NCBI GenBank assembly: GCA_045837725.1
Contig: JBEWZL010000227.1
Location: 1 to 64,000 of the forward strand
Origin: Vermamoeba vermiformis
Lineage: Eukaryota > Tubulinea > Echinamoebida
DNA length: 64,000 nt
Direction of reading: 5' to 3'
In this document: positions 11,281 through 24,922 of the stretch, piece after piece
Numbering within the stretch: the first letter of the stretch is position 1
How the letters are laid out: every line of letters starts with the position of its first letter
The notes under the pieces: model-generated
The model's input: the letters and a program-made list of their open reading frames with translations, nothing else
Told to the model about the DNA's origin: nothing
The model's database searches: none
Translations under genes and position numbers: made by a program

Positions 11281-11561
11281 AACACAAAAGTGCGGTACCT
11301 TTTTGTAAATATTATTTGTTATTATAAACTTCAATGGATAACCAAATGTCATGTTTCCGCTTGAATCTTTTGTCGTTATATTTATGAGGTTGTTAATTAT
11401 TAATTGCTGACCTCGTTCGATTTGCCTGATATGGCAATAATTGATTAGTTTTGACAAGTCTACGAACTAATCATGGGACCTATCTACTACTACTTTATTT
11501 TTAGTAATACCAATACAAATTTTATTTTAATAATCGTAGGTCAAAAAATATAGACTGGCAC

Positions 11562-14500
11562 TCACATTATCAAGGCCACGACAAGCGCGAACAACATTAC
11601 ACTAGTTGTTAAACGAGATCCAGAAGCAACAGTGCTGCCAGGTGTAGCTGGCTTAGTACCGTCAGGTGAGGGCAAGATCTGATATGGTGCGGAGGGCTCA
11701 GTGCCAGGAGGTGGCAATTGTGCACGGTGGAACTCTACGGCGCCAAGAATGACTTCAGTGCCTTCATGGAGGATGCGCTGACCTACGGATACTGTCGTCT
11801 GGTCTGCATCGATATAGGCCACAAGCGGACCAATACGAGTATATTCATTGCTATCCAATTTGCCATTTGCAAAGACAACAGCCTCATCGTTGACGTAATT
11901 AACGAGTCCTGAACTGAGAGGCAAGGTCATGGTGTTGTGCAGGAATATCTGATACACGCCATAAGGCAACGATTCCTTTAATGGTAAGACATTAGTAAGC
12001 TTTTAAAGTAAATATAAATTTCTGTGCCTATCGCTCTAAAACGTACAAATTCGATGCGGGATTGACTTCCTGACTGGATGAGTGGTGTGCCGTAACCTTC
12101 TTTCAGCAGTAAAAATAGCACGTCATCAGCATTGTTCACGCTATTAAGATTTGGATTGACAGTCACCAGCGAGTGCTCCCCAGGCAGTGGCGAATCAACC
12201 GTGCCATCGAATGTCTTGCCTTCCCATGTTACCGTAGGACCGTTCAGATTGAACCCCTTCTCAAACGCAAATTCAGTTGAAGGCACACTGTAAAACACGT
12301 GCGTCGGAATGACGATGACCGCGCCGTCGGTGGTCGTGGCTTCTACTTTCAAATCATGAGGTTTCATTGAGAGGGGTGCAGGCAAGTCAATGCTGTGTGG
12401 GTTTGAAGTCGAAGTGCCGACCACTTGCCCGTCAAGTGTGAATTTAACACTAACTACTGCACTCGGATTGCTGAGCTCAACGCGTGCCGTGATGATATCT
12501 CTATTGGGAATGAAATCTCCATAACGAGGCCATGTGATCTCCATTCGTGACGCTGGCTCATCGAGATAGGTCTTGGGTGACGGGTTATTTGGAAGCAAGG
12601 CTTTTGTGGGATCTGCATAGGTAATTTGCACGTCCTCTAAATGCAAGATACTAGGATAAAGATTGGTGCCACCAGCTCGAATGTTGTATAGGGTCTTAAT
12701 GTCTTTAAAAGTCACATTTTCCATTGTCAAAGAAGCAGTGACTTCAGCGCCATAAAAGAAATTGGCAATATAACCGTCTTGCAGGTGAATATGTCTGCCA
12801 TCGTAGTCGGACACAATGCCGTAGTAACCTAAAGTTTCACAATTGTCTGCCCAATAATAATCTCCTTGATACTCTCCCCAACCAACAATAGGTCCATCGT
12901 TTTTGAGCATAAAATCTTTGATACGAATAACACCCGTGTGGCCGTGCACATGGATGCCACCATGATATGAACGCAAGTTAGTAATGACATTATCAGCGGT
13001 GTTGACCACGTCACCAAAACTGGCAGCACGAGGAGTGATTGCGTAGTTAATTTGGCCGTCCCATGTCGTGAACGGTTGCCATAAATAAGCTGGCTCTCCT
13101 GCCAAGGGAAGACCCTCAATATATGGATAGATGTCGTATTGGTGCGCAATCGGTTCAAAGTTAGCGCGGCCGTACCAGGCAAGGTACATCGAAAAAGCAC
13201 TTCCAGCAAAGAATCCATCGGCCAAATTGTTCGTGAACACAATCGAAACTCCGGCGATCCAATAACCCATGCCTCCGTGACCGAAATCATATTTTGCACC
13301 AACACGACCACCAGTAGGGTCAATCAAACCAGTGCCACCACCCACACCAAAAACAATATTGTTTGTAATGGTACCATATTCTGTCGATAGCTCGGTGGCA
13401 ATACCAGCACCGCCGTGGAACACGACAATATTCTTTTCAATTGTGCCCATGCAGTCATGCATAGTCATGCCCCAGCGCAAGTTGCCCGAAGGTGTGTAGA
13501 CGACATTGCCTGTCAGCTCGAAGGGAGCGCGCAAGTGATGCATGTGGAGAGCGTATCGACCGCGGTGGTTGGCTCCGACTGTGATAACGTTGCGGTTTGC
13601 ATCACGTGATGTGTCGGCAAGCAGCTCATTGGTAGTACGGCCCATCTCTTCAAAAGCGGCGTATTTGATTGTAGCATTGGTCATCAATTGTAAGGCCAAG
13701 TGACCGCGCTTCATCAATGTGTCGGGCTCCTCAGACTTGAAGACCACGTTGCGTGTTACGTATCCAAGCATGCCATTCTCGTAAGGACGGTAGTAAGTGC
13801 CGTCGAATCCTTCGTTGGATGATATCGTCATCTTCATGGTGTTGTAGGTGCCAACCAGATTGGAGGCCAGATTGATCCGTGTACCATCCACCGATGTAAT
13901 AGCAATGCGTTGATGGCGTGGTGTCATGAATAGGCCGTCATTTTTGTTCGCAAACTCCGCATCCACAGAAACCAGGAACACTTCGTCTCTGTGCACAGTA
14001 AGCGATCTGGCGAAATAAATTTGAAATATTGATTACCCTGCTCTCCAGCCACTAGGGGCCTGTTCCACGAGAATGTAATTGTCGCCGTCGTTAGCTTGGG
14101 CTATCTTGACGAAAGGTGTGTTGATCTGGCGACCAACAATGGTAACGGTACCTCCGATGGTTACAAGACCAAGACCCCACTTAAAATAATTGTTGTCATT
14201 CATTAGACCAATTTAATATTTCGTACCTGGTTAGGGTCTTCAGTGGTATCAATCGAGCCTGAAAAGATGACGGTGTGCGTAACCGAATCCGAGGGCATGA
14301 TCTCGAGTATACCAGTTTCATAAACAAATATGGTATCCAACTTCAATGTGATGCTGATAGAAGGCGAAAATATCAAAGACCCTTTGACACCAATACGGCT
14401 CACTGTGATGGTATTTTGATCGAGTACAAGCGTGGAGCCTAATTTACGAATTAATTAATCATTCCAGACTACGTTGCCGACCTAAAGAAGGCAAGGGACT

Positions 14501-14780
14501 TTTTAAATATTACGAACAACTATATTATGTTAAATTTACCTTCTGGAACTAGAATCACATCCGACGAGATGGCACCAAGAGAAGAAAAGTTAACTTTTCC
14601 TCCACTAACGGTCTTTGTTGGCGAGTTTGTCAAATCTGCAACGTAGAAACTACTGTCGCTGAAATTAAGCGGATTCACTTTGAAATGCGGAAGTTGTCCG
14701 CCTGGCATGGTGGTCGGATCAATTGCCGAAACGAGCACAGCAAAGGCACAAAACGCGATGCATACAAGACGCGTGTTCAT
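11562..14780 (-). CDS. G8-domain beta-helix surface protein
   Basis: Five exons (14780-14540, 14438-14227, 14179-14037, 14006-12047, 11975-11562) give 989 residues in phase. Residues 1-20 are a signal peptide. A G8 domain follows (about 30-160: GKVNFSSLGAISSDVILVPEG, then strands and TVIFSGSID). The long middle part is a right-handed parallel beta-helix with HMHH and GNVVY/NNIVF rungs, like the CEMIP/TMEM2/fibrocystin-L group. An Ig-like segment near residues 740-840 precedes the C-terminus, which is Pro/Ser/Thr-rich and ends in a hydrophobic tail suited to a GPI anchor. Members in animals bind or cleave glycans; activity here is unknown. Unlike the second copy (43371-48035) I see no GG/ILEI domain. 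Confidence 0.88.
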
Positions 14781-15362
14781 CTTCTAATCTTGTGGATAAA
14801 GTGGCGTTACGCGTATTAAATGCAGAATAAAGCGGGCTTTCTTGCTTTTTCAAGATTTTTGCTAAATAAAGCTTGTCTATTTTACTTTTTTGTACTCAAG
14901 CGAATTTGCTATTTTTGGTACCGAGTTGGTATCGGCGGAACGGCGATTAAACGCCATTTATCAAGGCATTGAATGCATATACGTTAATATACCTACTTAC
15001 CTAATTACCGCAAAAGAATTATTCCATTCGCGAATCCGCTCATTGCACCAAATTCGTGAACAATAGGACAGCTAAACATTAAAATCATAATATCAGTACG
15101 TTTTTAATGATGCATTAAATAAGGTCTACTTACCCTTAATGCAATCGATGCGCTTTATTAACTACCACGACTTTGGATCGCTCGATCTAACTTAACGAGG
15201 AACTTCACTTCGCTTTGATCTGACCAAAGTACGCTATAATGAGTAAAATTAAACAACAATAATACTTAGAGGAAGCAATTACCTTATCAAGCAACTAACC
15301 GTGGATCTGCGATGTAAACGCGGATCTGATTCTTTAGCTCCTAAATGATAGACAATGTTGGT
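14781..15362. other. Intergenic stretch
   Basis: Contains the promoter of the G8 gene (leftwards) and the 3' flank of the phosphatase gene. No exon-like frame, repeat or RNA gene recognised. Confidence 0.5.
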
Positions 15363-16166
15363 TTATTTGCGCGCAGGTATAGTCAACAGCTCTTCAGTCA
15401 TTTTGATGCCGAGTTCATTTTGATATTTGAACAGCTGTTTCATAAAGCCAAGGTTCGGCGAAACACATTTCCGGATCTCGTGGCAGTGTAACAGTGCTTT
15501 TTCAGCTGTCCAGCCATACTCGCGCATTAAATAGGCACAGACTAAATATGTTATTATCAGAAAGTCATAATTTTAAAGTCAAATACGAAACTTACTAACA
15601 GTTGGAGATCTGCTCACGCCAGCTTGACAGTGCACTAACACCCTCTCGTTATTGTCTTTGGCTCTTTTAATAAATTCATATACTTTTTCGAATACTGGGC
15701 GAATATTAAACCCGTCTAGATCGTGACAACCTAAAATTTAATTTCAGAGCGTTAGATCAAGTTCTTTGGCTGAAGCGATCTTTTGTTACTTACGCAAGCC
15801 CAAGTAATTAACTTTAATACGATGCGCATGCGGGAGATAAACGACTTCGCCTAATGGAAATTTGCATTAACATCCAAAATAAATTTTGATTTAGATTTGC
15901 CATAAATAATTTAAATAATTTTAAAAATATATCAATAATTATCCTAACCATAGCAACCTACCTTCTTGGCTTGGATCCGCAACGTTGATAACATTTGTAA
16001 TATTTTTCTCCACTAATTTGTCAATATTATACGCATCACCCATATTTCCTAAATATAAATATGGTGCTATTATTTGATGCGGCTTTTCCTCTTCCGGATC
16101 AAGCAGGCCAGAGAACATGTGATAGTAGAGCTGATCTACCTTGGCTTTAATCTGTTCGTCGTTCAT
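15363..16166 (-). CDS. Dual-specificity protein phosphatase
   Basis: Four exons (16166-15962, 15850-15794, 15730-15596, 15541-15363) encode 191 residues, all phases matching. The catalytic P-loop HCQAGVSRSPT carries the nucleophile Cys122 and Arg128; the general acid is Asp91 or Asp93 about 30 residues upstream. The N-terminal part has the usual I.PYLYLGNMGDA strand and the C-terminus ends SPNLGFMKQLFKYQNELG, both standard for small atypical DUSPs. It should remove phosphate from phospho-Tyr and phospho-Ser/Thr. There is no MAPK-binding domain, transmembrane segment or targeting signal. Confidence 0.93.
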
Positions 16167-16441
16167 ATTATTAAATAGCTCTACTCGCTGTTGCTGTTGC
16201 TTTTGAAATTCAAATTGAAAAATCGGTTGATAAGGATTAAATTAGGCTAATTATGGTTAATTCTGGGAAGTTATCACTAAGACCTTCGTCGGTGATTATA
16301 GTGGTACTAACGAATGCCATAACATTCTCAACCTCATGGTTCGTTCACCTTTTTATAATACTTTATTCCACCGCAAACAACATGTCTTTCTTCCTGGATC
16401 CCGGAGCAGCTATTGGTGCAGGGATAAATGATTATGCGCGT

Positions 16442-19106
16442 CTACTGCCAGTCCAAAACACATAACTGAGACGAGTCGGCAGTCGGAAATACAGCGTAAC
16501 GTGAGTTACACACTGGAGTGTCCCGCACATCATCGGGCAATACAATCATCTTCTCCCAAAGTCTATTACTAAGGTCCCATACCGTCGCAAAACTGCGTTT
16601 AGAATTTGCAGCGAGTGCGAGAGAACTGCCGTAGAATGGACAGATCTGCGTAAAAAAATCAGCACCAACAACCTATCTTCATTTTAGTTACGTACCGGCT
16701 CCTTTTCCAAATGCTGTTCTATAGCGTACGGCTGCGCTGTCATTCTCAAATCAATGAACAACGAACTTTTCTCAGCAACATGCACAAATTGATGCTCGCT
16801 GATCCAATGCAATCGATGAAAAAACGATGAGAAGGATTGGTGAGGAGCTTCCATGACTATTTGACAGTTCTTATCGATGAACGAATACTCCATCTTCAGA
16901 CTAGTGTGACTCAGCACTGTCATGCCCGTGAGTGGATTGTACTTGGCCCCTGTTACCGCGGTACAGCCCACAGAGCCAATAATTCGCTCTAGCTCCACAC
17001 TCCATATCACCGGCATATCTTAACAGACGTTAGGTCAATAATTAAAAGGATTATCGTATCTTTTTGTATTCAACACAGCCAGTAATAACTTTGTCTCGTC
17101 CGATTGGGCTGTGATAATAATGTGATTTTGGTTCTATTCCTAACACATCTTTGTGACTGTATTGCTTCCGATTCCCATCAATGAATAATGTCATGAAATA
17201 AAACGACCCTTGAACAAGTGTGGGAAGTCGATCTGGTTGCGAATCCAGAATCTCGACTGTCGAGTAGGTTGCAGAGCTGCGATTGTGAATGAGACGTCGT
17301 TGCAGATCATGACAATTCCATAATAATAGATGAAAATCGGTGCACGCCACGGCCCAATTGTCGTCCATAGCTTTCATCTTGGTTGGCAGTGATTCATCCA
17401 ATCCGTAATTCCATTTATGGTAATTCACCGCAAACTTGCCATTCCTCCAATTAACTCGACACCTAATAGCGAATTAGAAATAAATGTTACCCAAAATAAT
17501 AGCGCTAGTACCTATTTAACGAAGTGTAACGGTCCAAAAGAATTGGCTGGCCGTGCGAGACTAAATCTTGATGAATGACTGGAAATTCCGCTTTGAATAC
17601 GAATCGATAGAGCATGTCTTCTCCGAGTCTTAGAAACGACTTTGATACTCGACACAACGAAGTAGTGTCGCTCGAAGTCAACTCTTCACAGATGAGGAAC
17701 AACAGTTCAACCGGCAATTGATCGATCGGAAAAATTGATTTAAGCACGAATCCTATTGGCACTGGAACTACAACTGGACTCCTAGCCTTCGACACTTCTA
17801 ACAAAAAAAGTCAGTGAGATTTTTGCGTTGTTGTGACATTGTTACAAGCACTTACTCTTCGCGTACTTTGGTAGATTAATTAAAGATGTGCGTGCCATAG
17901 GATCGAATTGATGAATGAATCTGTCCGTTGACTCGCCCAAGATCGGGCTCAGTGCATCCGACAAATTGCTTTTGGTCAATTCTTTTTTTATAATGAGCTC
18001 TTTGAATACTTCCAAAACCACTATATTGAGTGTTAGATAATAATAAATGCGAATCTATTGTCCTCCAATGCATACCCGACGACACTCTCAGTAATTTTCT
18101 CCATCCAAATCCTAGATCAAGTTCTGACGCACTGAAAAAATGTTAGCATTGGAAAGTGTTATTTTGCATATTTTTGGCTCACTCTAATATCATACGCCGA
18201 ATATCTGCTTTAGAGAAATATTTAAACCACCAACTTCGGAAATGAAAGCGAGCGTACGCCAACAAATTTTGTCCGTTTCGCTTATCTGCATAATAACGAT
18301 TAGAAATAAAATAATAATCTAATCGTTTACCGCTTACATTTAGCTAGTCCAGGTACACCTAACAAGTATTTCAACAAATGTATCTGTCGGGTTTCGATGC
18401 ACGTAAACGCGGCTGAATATGTCGATTCGCAAGGAGTAATTAACTTCTTTTGCTGCAAATATTGCATCTCGTTGATTTTAGTGGTCATTTTGGCACGTTT
18501 TGACGCGACAATTTCCGCAACAAGAGTCGTTTCAAGTTTGAAGTTGCCAACGAGCGTTGAGAGTTGCGGCTCCTTTGCGATGCGAACAAGTACTTTAAAT
18601 ATTTTGCAATATGGAATAGTTTCAATTATTGAAATTGCTTTGCCGTTCATTAGTGAAATAAGGATTGGATCGAAGCAAGTTCGAGATCTAGTTAGCCCAA
18701 ATTCAAACTCTGAAAGGTTAATTAGCCACATACACAATAACGAAACTAAGTAATAGTACCGAAGTATTTTGGCCAGGAGAAATCTAGCAAAATTGGAAAT
18801 ACGCCGCCAAAACACGGATCCAGCTTTTGCCATCGAGCTATCGCTATAAAAACTGCTTCCTCGCCGTGATTCTTTACGTCTGTCTTTAATACGAATATTA
18901 GTTTAAATAAGAACAGACTCAAGCGTTGAAAAATAAATAATGGCATTAACATAGAGAGTTACTACTTAAAAGTACTTTTAAATTTGGCTTACTTGCTTAT
19001 TCAAAATATCTAGCAGTTCCTCTGCAGAATTTTCATTATATTTAACGAGAAAACTGCAGATTTCTTGAAGTGATAATTGGCGGACCGCTTCAATCGCGTT
19101 AGCCAT
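16442..19106 (-). CDS. Large F-box protein with ankyrin-like N-terminus and WD-like C-terminus
   Basis: Ten exons (19106-18993, 18883-18760, 18709-18338, 18285-18183, 18131-18076, 18020-17856, 17797-17512, 17462-17077, 17018-16696, 16645-16442) join to 2133 nt, 710 residues. The first 370 residues are helical and look like degenerate ankyrin repeats. An F-box lies near 325-370 (PIDQLPVELLFLICEEL...SLCRVSKSF). The C-terminal 330 residues resemble a diverged beta-propeller (TVWDLSNRLWEK). The exon at 18020 can also be misread as two overlapping genes; the spliced single-gene reading is far more protein-like. The junction 17077/17018 uses a poor GTGTTG donor and is the weakest. The same architecture recurs at 28546-31646. 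Likely role: substrate receptor of an SCF ubiquitin ligase. Confidence 0.78.
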
Positions 19107-19384
19107 TTTGACAGTTGTGTGCGCACACTTCTGAGAGTAGGTTAGGATAAATATATTAATTTTTTACAATTTAATTGCTTCCTTGATTTTTGTTTCTAGA
19201 GAATAGAAAGTGTCGTAGATGGAGCCACCTACCTTTGTCAGCGCTCCTAGCCACAAGTAGAGAAAATATTAATCCATAATAAAATTTAAGTATTATGTCT
19301 AATGCCGTGCTGTGTTAATAAGATAGAAGATTCTTTCAAACCAACTTCTTTCAGCAACACAAACACGACCAATTCAATATAGAT

Positions 19385-22274
19385 ATGAGCGATAAAAAGG
19401 AATTACACAGCGTTGGTAAGTTCTTTTTATAGCAGTATTACGATTAGTAACGTTTAATGGAAGTTGATCACTAATTATTGAAATTGAAATAACGGAAACT
19501 TAATAAAAATGATTATCATTGGTGCCCAAGACTATTTTTATGATATCATAATTTATTAAATAATTTGTGGCCAGTTTCATTGATTTGTTAGAATAAAAAT
19601 CTATTTAACCAAAAGTCACATCCAACACAAATAATATTCCTCGATCGTGCAAAATATTAATTACAATATACCATAGAATCGGCTTTGGCCCTCATTCCCG
19701 AACCTCAACAAACCGAAGTCAAGAAGATCCTTTATGGCATTAACAACGGTCAATTAGTAGCTCCGATGCCCATCGCTGAAAAAGCTAAAGTTCTTGCTGA
19801 CGAGCACAAATTTGAAGTTGCTGCTTATCAATTTAGCGCTGCGAAGGAGCAATTGCGCCTTCCAAGGCAAGTAAATTACATTAATTTCTAATTTTATCCA
19901 ATTATATCCGCCGTTAGTATTCGTCTGAATTATGCGCCGTTCAATATTTACGCTTTCTGCTCCTAACACCTATTATTAGACTCGTTCGCATTGGTCTGAT
20001 TCAAAACACTATTGCTGCACCCACCACCGCGCCAATTAGAGAGCAAGTAAGTTTCATCAAATACTACCTCATTATTCCATATATCTGAATACGACGAGCA
20101 AGAAGTAAAAGCAGCAGTCCAACTAACGTTCGTTGTCTGCAGTATTTGGGCATTCAAGAGAAAGTTGGACGAATGATCGATGCAGCAGGTGCTATGGGCG
20201 TCAATGTTATTTGCTTGCAAGAGGCGTGGAGTAAGTGCTTTTGATTTGATCGTCAAATTTGTCAGTTTTGAGCGTCAAAATTTATTTGTCTGGCGTGGTG
20301 TCTAGACTTTTCAATCGAATCTTTTCAGTCTAGTTCAACTACCGACCACTGATCTTCGATGAAATTATCTTCTTTTAGCTTAAAGCGTTATGGCCAAGTA
20401 ATTATCGTTCGAAAGTTGCAAGATCTAATAACCGCTGCATTAGATAATTTTTCTTATGCTTCCCCAAATCATAATCTGCTTATTTGACGTGGGGATGTAT
20501 ATTTTAATTGCTTTTAAAGATCGTAGGATTTTTTTGCTAATTTTTATTTTTCGATCAGCTATGCCATTCGCTTTCTGCACTCGAGAGAAGTACCCGTGGT
20601 TAGAATTTGCAGAATCTGCTGAAGATGGTCCCTCAACTCAGTTCTTGAAGGCCAAGGCTCGTGAACACAACATGGTTATTGTTTCTCCGATCTTGGAACG
20701 AGATGCGGCTCATGGTGGCACGATTTGGAACACCGCTGGTATGTGCACACGTTTATAGGCAATATATGGTCCGAAAGCAATGCGGATCACTTTTCTTCAA
20801 AGATGATTTGAGCAATGCTGATCTTGCTTACTTAGTAATTATTGGTAATAATGGCAACGTCATTGGCAAGTCGCGCAAGAATCATATTCCTCGTGTTGGC
20901 GACTTCAACGAGTCTACATACTACATGGAGAGTCAGATGGGACACCCTGTCTTCGAGACCACTTTTGGCAAAATCGCCGTGAACATTTGCTACGGCAGAC
21001 ATCACCCACTGAACTGGATGGTAAGTACACTGTACTATAATCACATCATCCACCATAGGAGCAATTTCAACACTGTGTTGAAACATGTTTCGACGTGGAG
21101 TGCTTTGCTACCCAACCACGTACGATAGTGACTAATCGTTGACTCGACAGGCCTACGGTTTGAACGGAGCTGAGATCGTGTTCAACCCCAGCGCTACAGT
21201 AGGAGGTTTGAGCGAGCCCATGTGGTCCATCGAAGCACGCAATGCCGCCATCGCCAACTCGTAAGTACATCTGTTCTTATTAGCTCTCGAAAGTAGCTAT
21301 CAGCACTACTCTCTTGCAAGTTTAAGAAGTCCATCGCCTTTGATCTCTTGATACGGTTCACAGATTGACTGATATTTCGTTTGAATTCAGATACTTTGTC
21401 GGATGCATCAATCGCGTGGGTACCGAGAGCTTCCCTAATGCCTTTACCTCCGGTAAGTCCTTATTCCTGTAATGAACATGCCGAGTAGATATAATCCATA
21501 TCAATATCATATTACTCGTACTCAAGACAAGTTATCCTAGAGGAGTGAAAGGACGGTGCTCAATCCACCGCTTCGATGTAGCATTCTCATTTACACTTGT
21601 TATATTCATATTTTCGTTGATATCTTCATTTAATCTACCTGGCTGGCACCAGTCAACTAATTATTTATTGCCTCCGTACGAATCAAAATAACATGACTAG
21701 ATTTCGTTAAAATTTTTGAGATCGCGATCCACTTTCCTTCATTTCAATGAATTAACAAGTTTAAAGGTGATGGAAAGCCCGCTCATACTGACTTTGGTCA
21801 TTTCTACGGCTCGAGTTATTTTGCCGCTCCGGATGCAAGCAGATGCCCCGTAAGAAGAATTGATATTTCTATGACGGAATGCATGGCATTAATTTGATTA
21901 ATTTTGTAGGGCTTGTCTCGTGTCTCGGACGGTTTAATTGTCGCTGAAGTCGATTTGAATCTCGCTCAACAAGTCAAGGACAAGTGGGGCTTCCAGGTAC
22001 GTTCTTATAACACGCTGCTTGTTCTCATAAACATTACCTCGCATATTAAATGCTTCGAGAACATATTACTTAATTGCGTTCTGTATCCCACGTTCACACG
22101 GTGAAACATCGGAACTGCATCCGCTTTCTAAATCATTTGTTTACCTCCAATAACTAATCATCTGTCTATTAATAGATGACTGGTCGCCATGAGATATATG
22201 CCGACTTTTTAACCAACTATATCGACCCTGACTTCTACCCGCAAGTCGTAACAGATCCTTCCGTTGGCAAATAA
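19385..22274 (+). CDS. UPB1: Beta-ureidopropionase (beta-alanine synthase)
   Basis: Eleven exons (19385-19415, 19677-19866, 19980-20046, 20143-20230, 20559-20738, 20836-21020, 21151-21260, 21391-21452, 21767-21849, 21910-21996, 22176-22274) give 393 residues. It is a nitrilase-superfamily enzyme, the last step of pyrimidine degradation: N-carbamyl-beta-alanine to beta-alanine, CO2 and ammonia. The Glu-Lys-Cys triad is present: Glu123 (CLQEAW), Lys200 ([16 protein letters not shown]) and Cys237 ([12 protein letters not shown]), each a constant four residues from the human positions. Length matches the animal enzyme (384). The second intron starts GC (GCAAGT), a GC-AG intron supported by the conserved [11 protein letters not shown] junction. 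Two introns exceed 300 nt. Confidence 0.96.
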
Positions 22275-22643
22275 TCGAAATCAAACAGACGCACCGTGTA
22301 GTTCATCGCTTGGAAGCTACATGACATATGTTATTATTAGTAACGCTATTGCGAATAAATATTAAATTGTAATCTTGCGTAATATCTCGGCCATTTCTGG
22401 ATCGGGCTTCCGCGTATTCCCCAATCTAATGGCCTTACTATTCAATCAATGGCATAATTAATTTGCTATAACCCATGATAAGCACGTGTTTATGCAGTCT
22501 TGGTTCGCAAAAAATTAGTGCCAAAATATTGATCAACGTTCTTCGTTAACCACAAGCCAGTTTATTAAAACGAACTGCATTATTTATTTGGTATTTATTT
22601 GACATTATTATAATAACCTCGTACACCCGAATCACTAGCAACG
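22275..22643. other. Intergenic stretch
   Basis: Holds the polyadenylation-like AATAAA near 22354 of the upstream gene and the promoter of the inositol kinase. No other feature seen. Confidence 0.5.
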
Positions 22644-24607
22644 ATGTCCGCATCCCAACCAACGATCGAACATAACCACCATAACCATGGGCACCACCAT
22701 CATCACCATCATCACGATAGATCAAACCGTCAGTATCTGGACAAGTAAGTTGTTGGGTTGCCAAGCAATTTTAAACGAATTTCGTGAATAATTTTAACAC
22801 GGTTACTGATCGAGTAATAATTCGTGTTTACGTACAAATATCATTATTTAAAGACATAATAATTTTTCAATACTATTTGGTGGTGAAATGGGGCAGTTGT
22901 ATGGTTCTTAAGTACTATTAAATTTTTTTTTCAAGAACTTTCAAAAATTATTCCAAATCCACGAAGCCAGCTTAATGCTTTCTTTTGCTACAATTATTAT
23001 TCCATATCAAACTCTCGGAACTAGAAATGAAATACCGCAAAGATATGAAATTTCTGCCTAACATTACAATGCGGGCAAAACCACGTGATTCCAAACATAA
23101 ACGGAAAATTTCTTTTGAGTTCCATTTCAATTTTCTGCAACAAGCAAATACCACATAAGGGCTTTGTTTTATATTTGTATTATATACCCCCTTTAAAAAC
23201 TGTATTTATATTTGTAAATGAGTACCCTGGTTATGAACGTTGAGACATTTCCCTTCGCTCTCGGCGCGGGCAAATGCAAACACCCTCATGTTGTTAAAAG
23301 GTAAGCTGGCTTCGAATAATATACTCTATGACGTGCATAGACGTTATACTTTTTATACGAGAGGTTTTTTTTAACTTTAGGCCTTATAAAACGCGTCTCT
23401 GCGGCAGGAGAATCTAAGTTCTTTTGATCCCAGGGATTATCCCAAAGCGTTGTAATAATGATACCTCTAATAAAACAGAGTTCGATATGCGTCCTTGCTT
23501 TCGATGCATTACTTTTGTAACCTACTAACCGCCCCACCACCCAAACTAACCTCAGATTTCCCGAAAATTAAACTCAATTTGTTCAGTGAACTTAACTAAC
23601 CTTGCAATTTTATTAACTATAGAATACAACAACTTACCGAAGACATCCCCGTTGTTATTGACGCCACCAAACTAAAGCCTTTTGGACATCAGGTTTCGGG
23701 TCACGCGGTTTTATACAAACTCGACGGCGGCAAGATTATAAAGCCTTCAAATTCGCATGAAGTTGAGGTCTACAAAGCTCTTCAAAAGCACCACTCTCTT
23801 TTGCCGTTCGTAGCCGGTTTTTACGGGACTACCACTCCGCCACCCGATCTTTCACTGAAAACAACCACCCGTTCCCATGCCAAAATGCAAGAAGACAACC
23901 GCCGCGAGAACATTTTTATTATCATGGAGGACCTGACCCATAAATACAAGAACCCTTGCCTCATGGATATTAAACTTGGCCAAATCTTGTATGAACCCGA
24001 TGCGCCTTTGGAAAAGAAACTTCGAGAAGACAGGAAAGCCCACGAGACGACAACTCATGAATTTGGTGTCCGCGTTGATGGTATTCGTGTGTACAAACCT
24101 CGTACAGCTGAATTTACCGTGCGCAAGCAAGATTATGGCTGGAAACACTCTGTCGAAGACAATCTCCGAGTATTTTTAGACAACGGAGAAGTCCTTCGCA
24201 CAGATCTGATACCTCACTTCGTTGCCAAGCTCGAGAAGCTGTTTAAAGTCCTGTTCAAGCATTCGAAGTCCTTCAACTTCTTGCAAAGCTCGCTCCTGCT
24301 CATCTACGAAGGAGACGTCTCCCGGTCGCCGCCTAGCTCTCCTCAAATCAACAGTGCCGCTCGTGTATCCGAAGGTGCTGTTGCCGGCGAGGAGGACGCG
24401 GCTGCTGCTGTTGAGAGTGTCGAGTTTGACGATGACTGGTGCCCCGTGGATGTGCGTCTTATTGACTTTGACCACACTCACACCAAGTGCTGCAAGTTCG
24501 GCGACCACGAAGAAGAAGATGTTGGTGACTGCGGTTGCACGGTCGGTATTAAGTCGCTGCTGAATAGCTTTAATACCTTGGCCCAAGACAAGTCGCACAA
24601 TATCTAA
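22644..24607 (+). CDS. Inositol polyphosphate kinase, IPMK/IP6K family
   Basis: Main exons are 22644-22744 and 23623-24607, with a phase-compatible middle exon at 23223-23300, giving 387 residues. The inositol-kinase signature PCLMDIKLG lies near residue 171, with the nucleotide-binding GHAVLYKLDGGKIIKPSN upstream, SSLLLIYEG near residue 279 and the late IDFDHT motif. An acidic, alanine-rich insert near residues 295-325 is low complexity. The N-terminus has a run of histidines (HHNHGHHHHHHHH). It should phosphorylate inositol phosphates (IP3-IP6). The middle exon is tentative; its own ATG could make it an alternative first exon in the same phase. Confidence 0.88.
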
Positions 24608-24922
24608 GATCCGCAATCTCCCTGCAGTATCCAAAATATCTCGTTCCAATTTTGGCAAGATCAAGTTAGGAGCAGATACTAATACCAATTACCAACCCTC
24701 CCTTTGTATAAACGACCCTCAATACAAAGCGCATTGATAGCGCTTATTGTACATAGTAACGAACAAAATAAAATGAAATATTCTACTTAGATCTGCGTGC
24801 AGTAATCTTGATTCTTAAAACCCCTATCAGTAAACAGCAATTTGTTTTATTATTTCACATAGTAATGCTACATCAGTATTAAATCGAGTTTGAGCAGGTA
24901 AAAATAAATAAATTTTGAATCT
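24608..24922. other. Convergent intergenic stretch
   Basis: Between two gene 3' ends; AATAAA-like signals near 24768. Nothing else seen. Confidence 0.5.

Noticed and set aside
12829-13323. 164-codon frame inside the G8 gene
   Set aside because: Same-strand shadow frame; the main frame carries the conserved beta-helix motifs.
17876-18085. Separate gene end overlapping the F-box start
   Set aside because: The intron 18021-18075 with good sites gives a longer, better protein; the unspliced reading is low-complexity.
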